Shown here piece after piece: positions 8,715-18,660 of a stretch of 64,000 bases of DNA. How positions within the stretch are numbered: position 1 is the stretch's first letter; every line of letters begins with the position of its first letter. Position numbers and translations under genes: made by a program. Below the pieces are notes generated by a model. That model did not search any database and was not told the DNA's origin. It saw nothing but the letters and a program-made list of their open reading frames with translations. Location: positions 62,001 through 126,000 of the forward strand of contig NZ_WIBF01000006.1 of the NCBI RefSeq assembly GCF_009496005.1. Direction: 5' to 3'. This DNA is from Tritonibacter litoralis. GTDB taxonomy: Bacteria > Pseudomonadota > Alphaproteobacteria > Rhodobacterales > Rhodobacteraceae.

Positions 8715-9482
8715 TTATTCGCCCCGTTGCAGGCTCATCCGATAAGAGAAGCGATCGATCGGGTAAAAATTGGCCGACCCCACCAGCATCTCACCGGATG
8801 AATTGGTGCAGCGCCGCAAGAATTTCACGGTCAACGCGCCCGGTTCCAGACCAACCGCAGAGGCCGCTTCCTGCGGCACCGGTGCCACGGTGATTTCCTG
8901 ATGCACCTCATGGACCTGATCAGCCACCGCTTCGCTCAGCAGGTGACACAGGTCGCTGCCCTCCGGTGCGGCTTCAACGATGTGGCGCAAAGAGGCGTCC
9001 AGGAACATCATCGAATGGCAAATCGCCTCGCCGGTTTTGGCATCGCTGCGCACCCCCGTGACCCGCAGCCACGTGCCGGCCTCCGACAGGTTCATAAACG
9101 GGCAGCTAAAATCCGCTGCATCCACTTCGGCGATCACCGATGCGGTAAACCGCGCTTCCTGAACTTCGCGTAGGATTTCGGTAAAGGAAGAGATCGAATG
9201 CACATATGAGGTCTCTTCGGTGCGGCTCAGCACCCGGCTTCCGGACCCCTGCCGCCGCGCGATCAACCCGGCGCCGATCAGCAACCGCAAAGCCTCGCGT
9301 ACGGTGTGGCGGCTGGTCGCAAACTCAAGACACAGCTCCGCCTCTGTTGGCAAGAAACTATCCAGCGGATAAAATCCGCTGCGAATGCGTTCCGTCAAGG
9401 TATCCGCCATCCGTACATACTGTGGCCGATTGATTGACGTTACGGCATCTGCTGTCCGTTTTATCGCTAACTGTCCGCCCAT
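8715..9482 (-). CDS. GntR-family transcriptional regulator, HutC/UTRA type
   Basis: 255 residues. The N-terminal winged helix-turn-helix shows the GntR pattern (LTERIRSGFYPLDSFLPTEAELCLEFATSRHTVREALRLL then GLIARRQGSGSRV), about residues 25-90. The C-terminal half is a UTRA ligand domain (FTEI, TGEAICHSMMFLDA, EVHQEI, EPGALTVKFLRR). UTRA proteins sense small ligands such as histidine-pathway intermediates, sugars or phosphonates. No obvious target operon adjoins it; the long AT-richer region upstream (9483-9821) may hold its own operator. Confidence 0.85.
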   Translation of the reverse strand: MGGQLAIKRTADAVTSINRPQYVRMADTLTERIRSGFYPLDSFLPTEAELCLEFATSRHTVREALRLLIGAGLIARRQGSGSRVLSRTEETSYVHSISSFTEILREVQEARFTASVIAEVDAADFSCPFMNLSEAGTWLRVTGVRSDAKTGEAICHSMMFLDASLRHIVEAAPEGSDLCHLLSEAVADQVHEVHQEITVAPVPQEAASAVGLEPGALTVKFLRRCTNSSGEMLVGSANFYPIDRFSYRMSLQRGE

Positions 9483-9821
9483 AAAACGGTCTCCCTGCCT
9501 ATTCCAGCATACGTTCTTTCAGTAACATCATAGACTCGAACCCAGAACACTTCAGCGTCCAACATATCATAGATGTGTTATCTCAGAACTCTTTACTTCC
9601 CATCGGCGAACTGTCGCCATACGAGTTTAGCGTAACTGGCAGTCAGTTCTTAATGGTCGCGCGAGATCATATGGTGTAGCCTATTGCGACACAAACCTTT
9701 TATGAAAACACTCTCCCTTTGCGAGAGTTAAATCCTCAAAACGCACGCCGCACAAGGGGCAAATTTTGCAAAATCTCCCCGTAGTTACCGCAGATTGCGC
9801 AAATTGCGAGCACCCGGTCCC
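9483..9821. promoter_or_regulatory. divergent intergenic region between the GntR gene and slyX
   Basis: About 340 bases, AT-richer than the neighbouring genes, with no convincing gene. At 9561-9579 lies an imperfect 19-base palindrome (AACATATCA-T-AGATGTGTT, seven of nine pairs) that could be a regulator site for the GntR gene starting at 9482. A GGGTTCGAGTCT-like string on the minus strand is not part of a tRNA. Confidence 0.35.
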
Positions 9822-10028
9822 ATGAATAAAAATATACAGCATCTTGAAGAGAAAATCGCCCATCTGACCCGTACCATCGATGACATGAGCGATATTCTGA
9901 CCCGGCAACAAGACGACATTGACCGCCTGAACCGACGGGTGCAAATGTTGATGGAACGCGAAGCCGGCCGCGAGGCGGACGGCGGCGGCGGCGTAGTCTT
10001 TGGAGACGAACGCCCGCCCCATTACTAA
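9822..10028 (+). CDS. slyX: SlyX family protein
   Basis: 68 residues from ATG 9822. Short coiled-coil protein with the SlyX layout: LEEKIAHLTRTIDDMSDILTRQQDDIDRLNRRVQMLMER, then a Gly-rich link and the conserved acidic-aromatic tail DERPPHY. SlyX proteins are cytosolic and of unknown biochemical role. The frame opens slightly earlier with TTG at 9795, but family length and sequence support 9822. Confidence 0.85.
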   Translation: MNKNIQHLEEKIAHLTRTIDDMSDILTRQQDDIDRLNRRVQMLMEREAGREADGGGGVVFGDERPPHY

Positions 10029-10178
10029 CCCGGCTGGCTCCATCCCTGTCACAAAACCGGGCACAGCGACAGCATCCGTCTATCGACCCTTGATCCCCAG
10101 ACCGCCCTTGCGGCAGACTCTCAGCAGCGTTTCTTTTGCGCGTGTTTGGTTAAAGAGTACAAGAAGGGAGGGGCCAGG

Positions 10179-10808
10179 ATGGCGCCGATAAATGATCCGA
10201 TGACACCGGTTGAAAACCAGCTGACCACCCTGCATCGGCAAGTTGAGTTCTACTACAAGAAGCTTTGGAAACGCATATCCGCCAGCGTGGCCCCGCTGTG
10301 CAGTTTCCTGAAAAACGTGATCTCAGCGGCCAAAAAATTGGCCCAGACCGTCGGCAAAGCCGCGGTGGACAGCCTGATCACCACGGGTCGCTTTGTGCTG
10401 AACCTGATCGACAACCTTGCCACCGGACTCAGGCAGCTCTGGACCATCGGCAAACACATTCTAACCGGTTTCAAGCGCAAGCTTGAGGCAGATCGCGCTA
10501 AACTCATCCGAGTTCTGAAAACCAAACTCCGCAATTTTGTGGTCCTCTTTCGCAAGATCTTTGCCTGGGTCAACCAACTATGGGACCAAATCGCGCCCCT
10601 CGACCGCGCCCTGGCCATCCTTGCCCAGTTCCGCGGCATCCTGAAGCTGGTCCTTGGATGGATCGCCGATGTCACCCAGGTGATGGGCGCGTTGAACAAG
10701 ATCAAACAGCTGATGCGTAAGATCTGGAAACCCATCAAACGCGAGGTGAAATCCGCCATCCAACTTGGCAAAGACATCGCCCGCATGCCGGTGCCCAAAA
10801 GCGCTTAG
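10179..10808 (+). CDS. hypothetical basic amphipathic-helical protein
   Basis: 209 residues from ATG 10179, preceded by GGAGGGG; the frame also opens with TTG at 10146. I do not recognise a family. The protein is strongly basic, rich in Lys, Arg, Leu, Ile and Trp, and reads as a chain of amphipathic helices without a signal peptide or clear membrane span (for example KKLWKRISASVAPL, LRQLWTIGKHILTGF, KQLMRKIWKPIKRE). The pattern is compatible with membrane-surface, nucleic-acid or polymer-granule association, none of which can be chosen. It sits between slyX and the end of dnaE. Confidence 0.6.
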   Translation: MAPINDPMTPVENQLTTLHRQVEFYYKKLWKRISASVAPLCSFLKNVISAAKKLAQTVGKAAVDSLITTGRFVLNLIDNLATGLRQLWTIGKHILTGFKRKLEADRAKLIRVLKTKLRNFVVLFRKIFAWVNQLWDQIAPLDRALAILAQFRGILKLVLGWIADVTQVMGALNKIKQLMRKIWKPIKREVKSAIQLGKDIARMPVPKSA

Positions 10809-10840
10809 AATTGCTCTGTGCGCCTTCCGGCCATTTTTTT

Positions 10841-10886
10841 GCGAGGCTCTGCCTCGCGCTCCGAAGTATTTTCAAAAAGATGAAAG
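10841..10886 (+). repeat. dispersed Roseobacter-type repeat, copy 1a
   Basis: GC-rich hairpin GCGAGGCTCTGCCTCGC followed by the conserved tail cgaagtatttt...aaaagatgaaag. Same family as 10906-10966, 15321-15380, 17461-17521 and 21151-21201. It faces copy 1b, making a large inverted repeat between two convergent genes. Confidence 0.8.
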
Positions 10887-10905
10887 GGCGCCGCGCCAAG
10901 GACGG

Positions 10906-10966
10906 CTTTCATCTTTTCCTAAATACTTTGGGGTGAATTGGCGCAGCCAAGAGGGGCAAAGCCCCT
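10906..10966 (-). repeat. dispersed repeat, copy 1b, ending in the dnaE terminator hairpin
   Basis: Starts ctttcatcttttcc-aaatactt and ends with the hairpin AGGGGC-AAA-GCCCCT at 10952-10966, which overlaps the dnaE stop codon (10965-10967). Inverted relative to copy 1a 20 bases away; the pair can form a long hairpin and probably ends transcription from both sides. Confidence 0.75.
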
Positions 10967-13900
10967 AGATCTCTTCGACATCCATCACCCCATCCAGTGA
11001 TTTGAGCGCACCTTTGATCTGGGGGTTGATGGGAAACATCTGACCCAATTCCAGCTCTACATCTCCGGGCAGGGTTGGATCCTGGAGATAGACATAGATC
11101 TCACCCGGGCTGGCGTTTCGGGCGGCTTTCTTGGCGTCTTCCAGCACGGTTGCCACCGTCTGTACGGCGCTTGCGCTGTCGAGGTACACCCGCAATGACG
11201 ACCGTCCCGCATCGGCAATGGCGCTGTCGACGGGGCCAACCGAGCGCACCAACAGCTTGAGCTGGTCGCTTTCCATCGTGGCTTCGGCCGTGATCACAAC
11301 CTTGGAGCCAGTGTCCAGAAACTCGCGGCTTTTCTCCAGAACCTCCGAAAACAGCGTGACTTCAAATGCGCCCGAGGGATCGGACAATTGCGCAAAGGCG
11401 AAACGGTTGCCGCGGGCGGATTTGCGTTCCTGGCGTCCCGCCACCACCCCAGCCATCTTTGCCATAAAGGGCCCGCGCTCGGCCTTGGCCGTGACCTCAT
11501 CCAGTGTCAGCACATCCTTGCGTTTCAGCGCGGGCATATAGTCATCCAGTGGATGGCCCGAGAGATAAAAGCCGATGGCGCGAAACTCTTCGGACAGACG
11601 TTCCGCAGGCAGCCAATCCGGCACCCCGGCCATGCGCGGTTCGGGCAGGTCGTCACCCGCCTCACCAAACAGCGACACCTGGTTTGAATTCTTCTGTTCC
11701 TGAATGGCGGCAGAGTAATTCACCAGCCCTTCCAAACTGTCAAACACCCGCCGACGGTTCTTGTCCAGCTGATCAAAAGCCCCCGCGCGCGCCAGCATTT
11801 CAAGCGGGCGTTTGCCGACCTTTTTCAGATCCACCCGGCGCGCCAGATCATAAAGCGTGGCAAAGGGTTTATCCCCCCTGCCCTCCACAATCAGGTTCAT
11901 CGCCTCAACGCCCACGTTTTTAAGTGCGCCCAGCGCATAGACCAGCTCACCCTTCACAACGTTAAACGTCGCCAGTGACCGGTTCACGCAAGGGGGCACA
12001 TAGGGCAGCCCCAGCCCCTTTTTGACCTCTTCAAAATAGATCGCCAGCTTTTCCGTCAGATGGATATCGCAGTTCATGACACCGGCCATAAACTCAACCG
12101 GGTGGTTCGCCTTCAGCCAGCCGGTCTGATAGCTGACCACCGCATAGGCGGCTGCGTGGGATTTGTTAAAGCCGTAGTTCGCGAATTTCTCCAGAAGGTC
12201 AAAGACCTCGGACGCTTTCTTGGCCGGAACTCCGTTTTCGGCCGCGCCTTTTTCGAACTTGGGCCGCTCGGCGTCCATCGCCTCTTTGATCTTCTTACCC
12301 ATCGCCCGACGCAGCAGGTCCGCGCCCCCCAGGGAATAGCCCGCCATCACCTGGGCAATCTGCATCACCTGTTCCTGATAGACGATGATGCCCTGGGTTT
12401 CCTCCAGAATATGGTCAATCAGCGGATGCACCGACTGGATCTTGCGCAGGCCGTTTTTAACCTCACAATAGACTGGAATGTTTTCCATCGGGCCCGGACG
12501 ATAGAGCGCCACCAGCGCCACGATGTCTTCGATACAGGTCGGCTTCATGCGCTTCAGCGCATCCATCATACCCGTGGATTCCACCTGGAACACAGCGACG
12601 GTTTTGGCAGCGGAATAAAGGTCATAGGTGACCTTGTCATCCAGCGGAATGGCGTTGATCTCATTCACCGCACCTTCGGGCGGATCATAAAGCTGGCGCC
12701 CATCGGCCGCCACATGCAGATCGCGCCCCGACTGGCGGATCAGGTTCACCGCGTTCTGAATGACAGTCAGGGTTTTCAGACCCAGAAAGTCAAACTTGAC
12801 CAGCCCCGCCTGTTCCACCCATTTCATATTGAACTGGGTCGCGGGCATATCGGATCGCGGGTCTTGGTACAGCGGCACCAGCGCATCCAGGGGCCTGTCA
12901 CCGATTACCACACCCGCCGCGTGGGTGGAGGCATTCCTGAGCAGCCCTTCGACCTGCTGGCCATAGGTCAGCAAGCGATCCACCACCGGTTCTGACCGCG
13001 CTTCTTCCTTCAGCCGCGGTTCATCCACCAGCGCCTTTTCGATGGAAACGGGTTTCACGCCCTCAACCGGGATCATCTTGGACAGGCGATCCACCTGGCC
13101 AAAGGGCATCTGCAACACCCGGCCAATGTCGCGCACCGCCGCCTTGGACAACAGCGCACCAAAGGTGATGATCTGCCCCACCTTGTCGCGGCCATATTTC
13201 TGCTGCACATAGCGGATCACCTCTTCCCGGCGATCCATGCAAAAGTCGATGTCAAAGTCCGGCATCGAGACCCGCTCCGGGTTCAAAAACCGTTCAAACA
13301 GCAGGGAATAACGCAGCGGATCCAAATCGGTGATCGTCAGCGCATAGGCCACCAGCGAGCCCGCACCAGACCCCCGGCCTGGCCCCACCGGAATACCCTG
13401 ATCCTTGCCCCATTGGATAAAATCCGCAACAATCAGGAAATAGCCAGGGAATCCCATGCTCTCAATAATACCCAGCTCGAAATCAAGCCGTTCCTGATAT
13501 TCTTCGACCGTGACCGCATGGGGGATCACCGCCAGTCGCTTCTGCAGGCCTTCATTGGCGATGCGGCGCAGCTCTGCCACCTCATCATCGGCAAATTTCG
13601 GCAGGATGGGATCACGGCGATAGGCCATGAACGCACAGCGCTGCGCAATTTCCACCGTGTTTTCAATCGCCTCGGGCAGATCCGCAAACAGCGTGATCAT
13701 CTCTTCGGGGCTTTTGAAATAATGCTGCGGCGTCAGGCGGCGACGCCCCTCCATCTGGTCGACATAGGCCCCTTCGGCGATGCAAATCAGCGCATCATGG
13801 GCCTCATACATCTCAGACTTTGGGAAATAGACGTCATTGGTCGCCACCAAGGGCAGCTCCATTGCATAGGCCATCTCGATCATCGGGCGTTCCGTCAGAC

Positions 13901-14462
13901 GCTCCGCCTCGGGCTGGCCGTCCTCGCCCGGATGGCGCTGCAACTCCACATAGAGGCGATCCGGGAACATCGCCTTCAGCCGCAGCATCAATGCCTCGGC
14001 CTCAGGCCGTTTGCCCTGTTGCAACAACATCCCCACCGGCCCCAAGGGTCCGCCGGTCAGACAGATCAGCCCCGGCGCATTGGCCTCCAGCTCCTCCAGC
14101 GTGACCTGCGGCAGCTGACCGTCCCCATCCACATACAGGCAGGAGGACAGCCGCATCAGCCCCTCATACCCTTCTTCGTTCTGGGCCAAAAGAACAACCG
14201 GCGCGGGCAGTTTGGGCTTACCGCCGGGCTCTGCGGCCTCAAACGTCAGATCCACCTGACAGCCCACAATGGGTTGAATGCCAGCGCCGGACAGGGTGAC
14301 GGAAAACTCTAACGCGGAAAACATCGCATTGGTATCCGTCACCGCAATGGCGGGCATATTGTTGGCTTTACACAGGTCGGGCAGCTTCTTCAGCCGCACA
14401 GCCCCTTCCAGCAGGGAGTATTCGGTATGGGTGCGCAGGTGAATGAATCGAGGAGCAGTCAT
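10965..14462 (-). CDS. dnaE: DNA polymerase III alpha subunit
   Basis: 1165 residues, the normal length for DnaE1. The N-terminal PHP domain begins FIHLRTHTEYSLLEGA (residues 5-20). The polymerase active site PDFDIDFCMDRR lies near 399-410, preceded by GPGRGSGAGSLVAY. The motif GAxLSKAAVRDIGR, the HhH region and the OB-fold (GVVAGRQERKSARGNRFAFAQLSD) follow in order, with an acidic tail. It is the catalytic subunit of the replicative holoenzyme. Transcribed alone; its 3' end runs into the facing repeats that likely terminate it. Confidence 0.97.
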   Translation of the reverse strand: MTAPRFIHLRTHTEYSLLEGAVRLKKLPDLCKANNMPAIAVTDTNAMFSALEFSVTLSGAGIQPIVGCQVDLTFEAAEPGGKPKLPAPVVLLAQNEEGYEGLMRLSSCLYVDGDGQLPQVTLEELEANAPGLICLTGGPLGPVGMLLQQGKRPEAEALMLRLKAMFPDRLYVELQRHPGEDGQPEAERLTERPMIEMAYAMELPLVATNDVYFPKSEMYEAHDALICIAEGAYVDQMEGRRRLTPQHYFKSPEEMITLFADLPEAIENTVEIAQRCAFMAYRRDPILPKFADDEVAELRRIANEGLQKRLAVIPHAVTVEEYQERLDFELGIIESMGFPGYFLIVADFIQWGKDQGIPVGPGRGSGAGSLVAYALTITDLDPLRYSLLFERFLNPERVSMPDFDIDFCMDRREEVIRYVQQKYGRDKVGQIITFGALLSKAAVRDIGRVLQMPFGQVDRLSKMIPVEGVKPVSIEKALVDEPRLKEEARSEPVVDRLLTYGQQVEGLLRNASTHAAGVVIGDRPLDALVPLYQDPRSDMPATQFNMKWVEQAGLVKFDFLGLKTLTVIQNAVNLIRQSGRDLHVAADGRQLYDPPEGAVNEINAIPLDDKVTYDLYSAAKTVAVFQVESTGMMDALKRMKPTCIEDIVALVALYRPGPMENIPVYCEVKNGLRKIQSVHPLIDHILEETQGIIVYQEQVMQIAQVMAGYSLGGADLLRRAMGKKIKEAMDAERPKFEKGAAENGVPAKKASEVFDLLEKFANYGFNKSHAAAYAVVSYQTGWLKANHPVEFMAGVMNCDIHLTEKLAIYFEEVKKGLGLPYVPPCVNRSLATFNVVKGELVYALGALKNVGVEAMNLIVEGRGDKPFATLYDLARRVDLKKVGKRPLEMLARAGAFDQLDKNRRRVFDSLEGLVNYSAAIQEQKNSNQVSLFGEAGDDLPEPRMAGVPDWLPAERLSEEFRAIGFYLSGHPLDDYMPALKRKDVLTLDEVTAKAERGPFMAKMAGVVAGRQERKSARGNRFAFAQLSDPSGAFEVTLFSEVLEKSREFLDTGSKVVITAEATMESDQLKLLVRSVGPVDSAIADAGRSSLRVYLDSASAVQTVATVLEDAKKAARNASPGEIYVYLQDPTLPGDVELELGQMFPINPQIKGALKSLDGVMDVEEI

Positions 14463-14833
14463 ACCCCAGACCTATCCCAACCCACCCCCGACAACCAAGC
14501 GGGTTTTCATCCACAGCCCTTTGCCGTAATGGTGAAAAATAAGGCATAATTATCAATTATTGTTTGAAAGTCTTAAACCCAGGCACCCCCGCAACCTCCT
14601 GCTTTAAAAGACGAACCCTTTGGCACCTGGGCATCTCCTGCCCGTTTCCACCTCACAGACTGGCCCAAAATGTGAAGTTTTTGTTGCCTCTTTGCGCCCC
14701 CTGTCCCTAGGCTAAGGCCAGCACGTTTTAAAACGCCCGCCACCTTCTACGTCGCATCGAAGGCCCGGCACGACCCCGCCGCATTTTCCACGGCAGGTCA
14801 GGGCACAAAGGGGTAAGGCGACGGGTAGACCAA
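14463..14833. other. divergent intergenic region between dnaE and xdhA
   Basis: About 370 bases without a convincing gene. The part nearest dnaE is AT-rich (ataaggcataattatcaattattg, 14549-14573) and a plausible promoter for dnaE. I see no regulator box I can name in front of xdhA, and the xdhA ATG at 14834 has only a weak ribosome-binding site. Confidence 0.5.
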
Positions 14834-16267
14834 ATGACGCTCACCTTTCTCTTGAACGGTGAAGAAATCCAGGTGGAGCCTCCCTCCTCCACCACCACTT
14901 TACTTGATTTCCTCCGCGAGACCCGCGGCCTCACCGGCACCAAAGAAGGCTGCAACGAAGGCGATTGCGGCGCCTGCACCGTGATGGTGCAGGATGGCAC
15001 CACCACCCAGGCGCTCAATGCCTGCATCCTTTTCCTGCCGCAACTTCATGGCAAATCCATCACCACCGTCGAAGGGCTCGCCGCCCCCGATGGCACGTTG
15101 CATCCGGTGCAACAGGCGATGATCACCCATCACGGCAGCCAATGTGGCTTCTGCACACCGGGCTTTGTCATGTCGATGGCCACCGCCCACACCAATGGCG
15201 ACACCGACCATGCGGACCAATTGGCGGGCAACCTCTGTCGCTGCACTGGCTACGCGCCAATCCTGCGCGCCGCCAAAGCCTGCGAAGACGCGCCTGTCCC
15301 GCCCCATCTCACCGCCACCCCTTTCATCTTTTCCGAAATACTTCGGGGGGAGGTCGAAGACCGGGGGGCAGCGCCCCCCTCAATCAAACCGGCGCCCTCG
15401 CTCAACCACCCAACCAGCGCCGATGACCTGGCTGCAGCCTATGCCAAACAGCCCGATGCCACGCTGATTGCCGGGGCCACCGATGTGGGGCTCTGGGTCA
15501 CCAAATCCCTGCGCGACCTGGACCCGGTGATCTTTCTGGAGGGCTGCGCCGATCTGAAACAGATTTCGGAAACAGACAGCGCATTCACCTTTGGGGCGAT
15601 GGTTGACCTGAACCGCACCCGCAAAGCCCTTGAGCCCCATTACCCCTCGCTTGGGGAAATGCTGCGCCGCTTTGCCAGCCAGCAGGTTAGGAATGCCGCC
15701 ACTTTGGGGGGCAATATCGCCAATGGCTCCCCTATCGGAGACAGCCCACCGCCGCTGATCGCCCTCGGCGCGACCCTTACCCTGCGCCACGGTGACCGGC
15801 GGCGTCAGATTCCGTTGCAGGATTTCTTCCTCGACTACGGCAAACAGGACCGCGCGCCCGGAGAATTTGTTGAAACCATCACGGTTCCCAAACAGGCTGA
15901 TTCCTTGCGCGTCTACAAACTGTCGAAACGGTTTGATCAGGATATCTCTGCCGTCTTGGGCGCCTTTAACATCACGGTGCAGGACCAGATAATCACCGAC
16001 GCGCGCATTGCCTTTGGCGGCATGGCGGGGATCCCCAAACGCGCCGCCCATGTGGAACAGGCCCTGATCGGACAGCCCTGGTCTCAGGCCAGTATCCAAG
16101 CGGCCAAACCCGCCTTTGCCCAGGATTTTGCGCCGCTCTCGGACATGCGCGCCTCATCTGAGTATCGTCTGGCCACGGCGCAAAACATGCTGGAGCGTGC
16201 TTTTGCGGATCTGTCGAACCCGCCAAAACCAGGTCACTCCACCTCGGTTCTGGAGGTGCACCCATGA
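14834..16267 (+). CDS. xdhA: xanthine dehydrogenase small subunit (2Fe-2S and FAD domains)
   Basis: 477 residues. Two [2Fe-2S] clusters are set by C40, C45, C48, C64 and by C104, C107, C135, C137 ([25 protein letters not shown]). The FAD domain begins about residue 190 ([34 protein letters not shown]). It passes electrons from the molybdenum centre to FAD and NAD in hypoxanthine/xanthine oxidation. Residues about 163-183, in the linker between the two domains, are encoded by a dispersed repeat (15321-15380) read in frame. The stop overlaps the xdhB start as ATGA, indicating translational coupling. Confidence 0.95.
   Translation: MTLTFLLNGEEIQVEPPSSTTTLLDFLRETRGLTGTKEGCNEGDCGACTVMVQDGTTTQALNACILFLPQLHGKSITTVEGLAAPDGTLHPVQQAMITHHGSQCGFCTPGFVMSMATAHTNGDTDHADQLAGNLCRCTGYAPILRAAKACEDAPVPPHLTATPFIFSEILRGEVEDRGAAPPSIKPAPSLNHPTSADDLAAAYAKQPDATLIAGATDVGLWVTKSLRDLDPVIFLEGCADLKQISETDSAFTFGAMVDLNRTRKALEPHYPSLGEMLRRFASQQVRNAATLGGNIANGSPIGDSPPPLIALGATLTLRHGDRRRQIPLQDFFLDYGKQDRAPGEFVETITVPKQADSLRVYKLSKRFDQDISAVLGAFNITVQDQIITDARIAFGGMAGIPKRAAHVEQALIGQPWSQASIQAAKPAFAQDFAPLSDMRASSEYRLATAQNMLERAFADLSNPPKPGHSTSVLEVHP
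15321..15380 (-). repeat. dispersed repeat, copy 2, inserted in frame in xdhA
   Basis: Sixty bases: ctttcatcttttccgaaata, then cttcggggggaggtcgaaga, then the hairpin arms around ccggggggcagcgcccccc. Reverse-complement orientation of copy 3. It adds about 20 residues ([20 protein letters not shown]) to the linker between the iron-sulfur and FAD domains without breaking the frame. Confidence 0.85.
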
Positions 16268-18660
16268 GCGTTGCAAAACCTTTGCCCCACGATGCGGCGA
16301 AACTGCATGTGACGGGGGCTGCGCGCTATGTGGATGACATCCCCACCCCGCGCGATTGTTTGCATCTGGCCTTTGGCCTGTCCACCGTAGCCCATGGGGA
16401 CATCACCGCGCTGGACCTGGACCCGGTGCGGGCCGCCCCCGACGTTGTGGCGGTGCTTGAAGCCTGTGACCTCCCCTTCGCCAATGACGTAAGCCCCTCG
16501 GCTCATGACGAACCTTTGCTGGCCACGGGATCCGTGCATTATCTGGGCCAGCCGCTGTTTCTGGTGGTCGCCACCTCCCACCGTGCCGCACGGGTGGCGG
16601 CGCGCCTTGCGCAGGTTGCCTATGCGGAAAAGCCTGCCCTGTTGACGGTTGAGGCGGCGCTGGCGGCCAACAGCCGTTTTGAGGATGGCCCCCGGATCTG
16701 GTCCCGTGGGGATGCGGACATGGCACTGGCCAAGGCCCCGCGCCGCCTGACCGGCACGTTTGACATTGGCGGGCAGGAGCATTTCTATCTGGAAGGTCAG
16801 GCCGCATTGGCGCTGCCCCAGGAAGATGGCGGCATGCATGTGCATTCCTCCACCCAGCACCCGACCGAGATCCAGCACAAAGTGGCCGAGGCCATTGGTT
16901 TGCCGATGCACAGCGTTCGGGTTAAAACCCGCCGTATGGGCGGTGGTTTTGGCGGCAAGGAAAGCCAGGGCAATGCGCTGGCGGTGGCCTGCGCGGTGGC
17001 GGCGGGGCTGACGGGACGCGCCTGCAAGATGCGGTATGACCGCGATGATGACATGGTGATCACCGGCAAACGCCATGCGTTTTCGGTGACTTATGATGTG
17101 GGATTTGATGACAGCGGCCGGGTGATGGCGGTGGATTTCACTCATCTGGTCAATTGCGGCTGGGCGATGGATCTGTCGCTGCCGGTGGCGGATCGCGCCA
17201 TGCTGCACAGTGACAATGCCTATTGGCTGGAACATTTCCGCGTCACCTCGCACCGGTTGAAAACCAACCTGCAAAGCGCCACCGCCTATCGCGGCTTTGG
17301 CGGCCCACAGGGCATGTTGGCCATTGAGCGGGTGATGGATCATGTGGCGCATGATCTGGGTCTGGATCCGGTGATTTTGCGCCGCAGGAATTATTATCTG
17401 GACCCCGATAGCGGCGCGGACATGGAAACCGAGAAGGCGGGTGCTGCCTCAGATTCGATGGAGGGGGGCTCTGCCCCCCGGCCTGCGGCCTCCCCCCGGA
17501 GTATTTCGGAAAAGATGAAAGGCCGGCTCACGCCCTATGGGATGGAGGTGCGGGATTTTGAGCTGAACGGGATCACCGAGCGTTTGTTGACCTCGGCCGA
17601 TTATGGGCGGCGCAGGGCCGAGATTGCGGACTGGAATGCGGGGCAATCCCATCTGCGGCGCGGGCTTGGCTTTTCACCGGTGAAATTTGGCATTTCCTTC
17701 ACGCTCACGCATCTGAATCAGGCGGGCGCTTTGGTGCATGTCTATCAGGATGGGTCGATCCATCTGAACCATGGTGGCACCGAAATGGGCCAGGGGCTGT
17801 TTCAGAAGGTGGCGCAGGTGGCCGCGCATCGTTTTGGCGTGCCCTTGGACGCGATCAAGATCACCGCAACCGACACCGGCAAAGTGCCCAATACATCCGC
17901 CACTGCGGCCTCTTCCGGGTCGGATCTGAATGGCATGGCGGTCAAGGCCGCCTGTGACAGCATTCGCGACCGTATGGCCGCACATCTGGCGGCCGAACAT
18001 CAGGTGAGCGCTGCGACAGTGGTGTTTGAGGGCGGGCATGTGCAGGTCGCAGGCGAGGAGATGAGCTTTGCTGAGGCGGCCATGCGCTGTTACACCGCAC
18101 GCGTCAGCCTGTCGGCCACTGGGTTTTATAAAACGCCCAGTTTGGAATGGGACCGGATCAAAGGCGAGGGACGGCCGTTTTTCTATTTTGCCTATGGCGC
18201 GGCGCTGAGTGAGGTGGTGGTGGATCGCCTGACCGGCGAATACCGGATCCTGCGGGCGGACATTTTGCATGATGCCGGGGCGTCGCTTAATCCGGCGTTG
18301 GACATCGGTCAGGTGGAGGGCGGATACGTGCAGGGTGCGGGCTGGCTCACGACCGAGGAACTGGTCTGGGATGACAGGGGCCGTCTGCGCACCCATGCGC
18401 CATCGACCTATAAGATCCCCGCCGCATCTGATGCACCTGAGGTGTTTAATGTGGCGCTTTGGGATGGGCAGAACCGCGAAGATACCATTTACCGCTCCAA
18501 AGCGGTGGGGGAGCCGCCGTTTATGCTGGGGATCTCAGCCTATCTGGGCTTGAGCGATGCGGTGGCGGCCTTTGGCGATGGGCGCTATCCGGCACTGGAT
18601 GCGCCGGCCACGCCCGAAGAGGTCTGGCGCGCCATCACCCGTGTGACAGGTGCGGTATGA
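16264..18660 (+). CDS. xdhB: xanthine dehydrogenase large subunit (molybdopterin-binding)
   Basis: 798 residues. Shows the XDH molybdenum-subunit landmarks: YVDDIPTP near the start, [20 protein letters not shown], the substrate-side Arg in [25 protein letters not shown], the [14 protein letters not shown] region, and the catalytic Glu in [13 protein letters not shown] near the C-terminus. It hydroxylates hypoxanthine and xanthine toward uric acid. Residues about 400-420 come from an in-frame dispersed repeat (17461-17521) placed just before the conserved TPYGMEV segment. ATGA overlaps join it to both xdhA and xdhC. Confidence 0.95.
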   Translation: MSVAKPLPHDAAKLHVTGAARYVDDIPTPRDCLHLAFGLSTVAHGDITALDLDPVRAAPDVVAVLEACDLPFANDVSPSAHDEPLLATGSVHYLGQPLFLVVATSHRAARVAARLAQVAYAEKPALLTVEAALAANSRFEDGPRIWSRGDADMALAKAPRRLTGTFDIGGQEHFYLEGQAALALPQEDGGMHVHSSTQHPTEIQHKVAEAIGLPMHSVRVKTRRMGGGFGGKESQGNALAVACAVAAGLTGRACKMRYDRDDDMVITGKRHAFSVTYDVGFDDSGRVMAVDFTHLVNCGWAMDLSLPVADRAMLHSDNAYWLEHFRVTSHRLKTNLQSATAYRGFGGPQGMLAIERVMDHVAHDLGLDPVILRRRNYYLDPDSGADMETEKAGAASDSMEGGSAPRPAASPRSISEKMKGRLTPYGMEVRDFELNGITERLLTSADYGRRRAEIADWNAGQSHLRRGLGFSPVKFGISFTLTHLNQAGALVHVYQDGSIHLNHGGTEMGQGLFQKVAQVAAHRFGVPLDAIKITATDTGKVPNTSATAASSGSDLNGMAVKAACDSIRDRMAAHLAAEHQVSAATVVFEGGHVQVAGEEMSFAEAAMRCYTARVSLSATGFYKTPSLEWDRIKGEGRPFFYFAYGAALSEVVVDRLTGEYRILRADILHDAGASLNPALDIGQVEGGYVQGAGWLTTEELVWDDRGRLRTHAPSTYKIPAASDAPEVFNVALWDGQNREDTIYRSKAVGEPPFMLGISAYLGLSDAVAAFGDGRYPALDAPATPEEVWRAITRVTGAV
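17461..17521 (+). repeat. dispersed repeat, copy 3, inserted in frame in xdhB
   Basis: Hairpin gaggggggctctgccccccg, a second GC-rich palindrome, then ggagtatttcggaaaagatg-aaag. Read in frame as [20 protein letters not shown]. Nearly identical to the reverse complement of copy 2 in xdhA. Confidence 0.85.

Noticed and set aside
9520-9550. GGGTTCGAGTCT-like string on the minus strand, as in a tRNA T-arm
   Set aside because: Flanking bases do not form the five-pair T stem and no acceptor or anticodon arm is found.
12060-12995. Open frame on the plus strand inside dnaE
   Set aside because: Shadow of dnaE, with His/Arg-rich composition typical of antisense reading.
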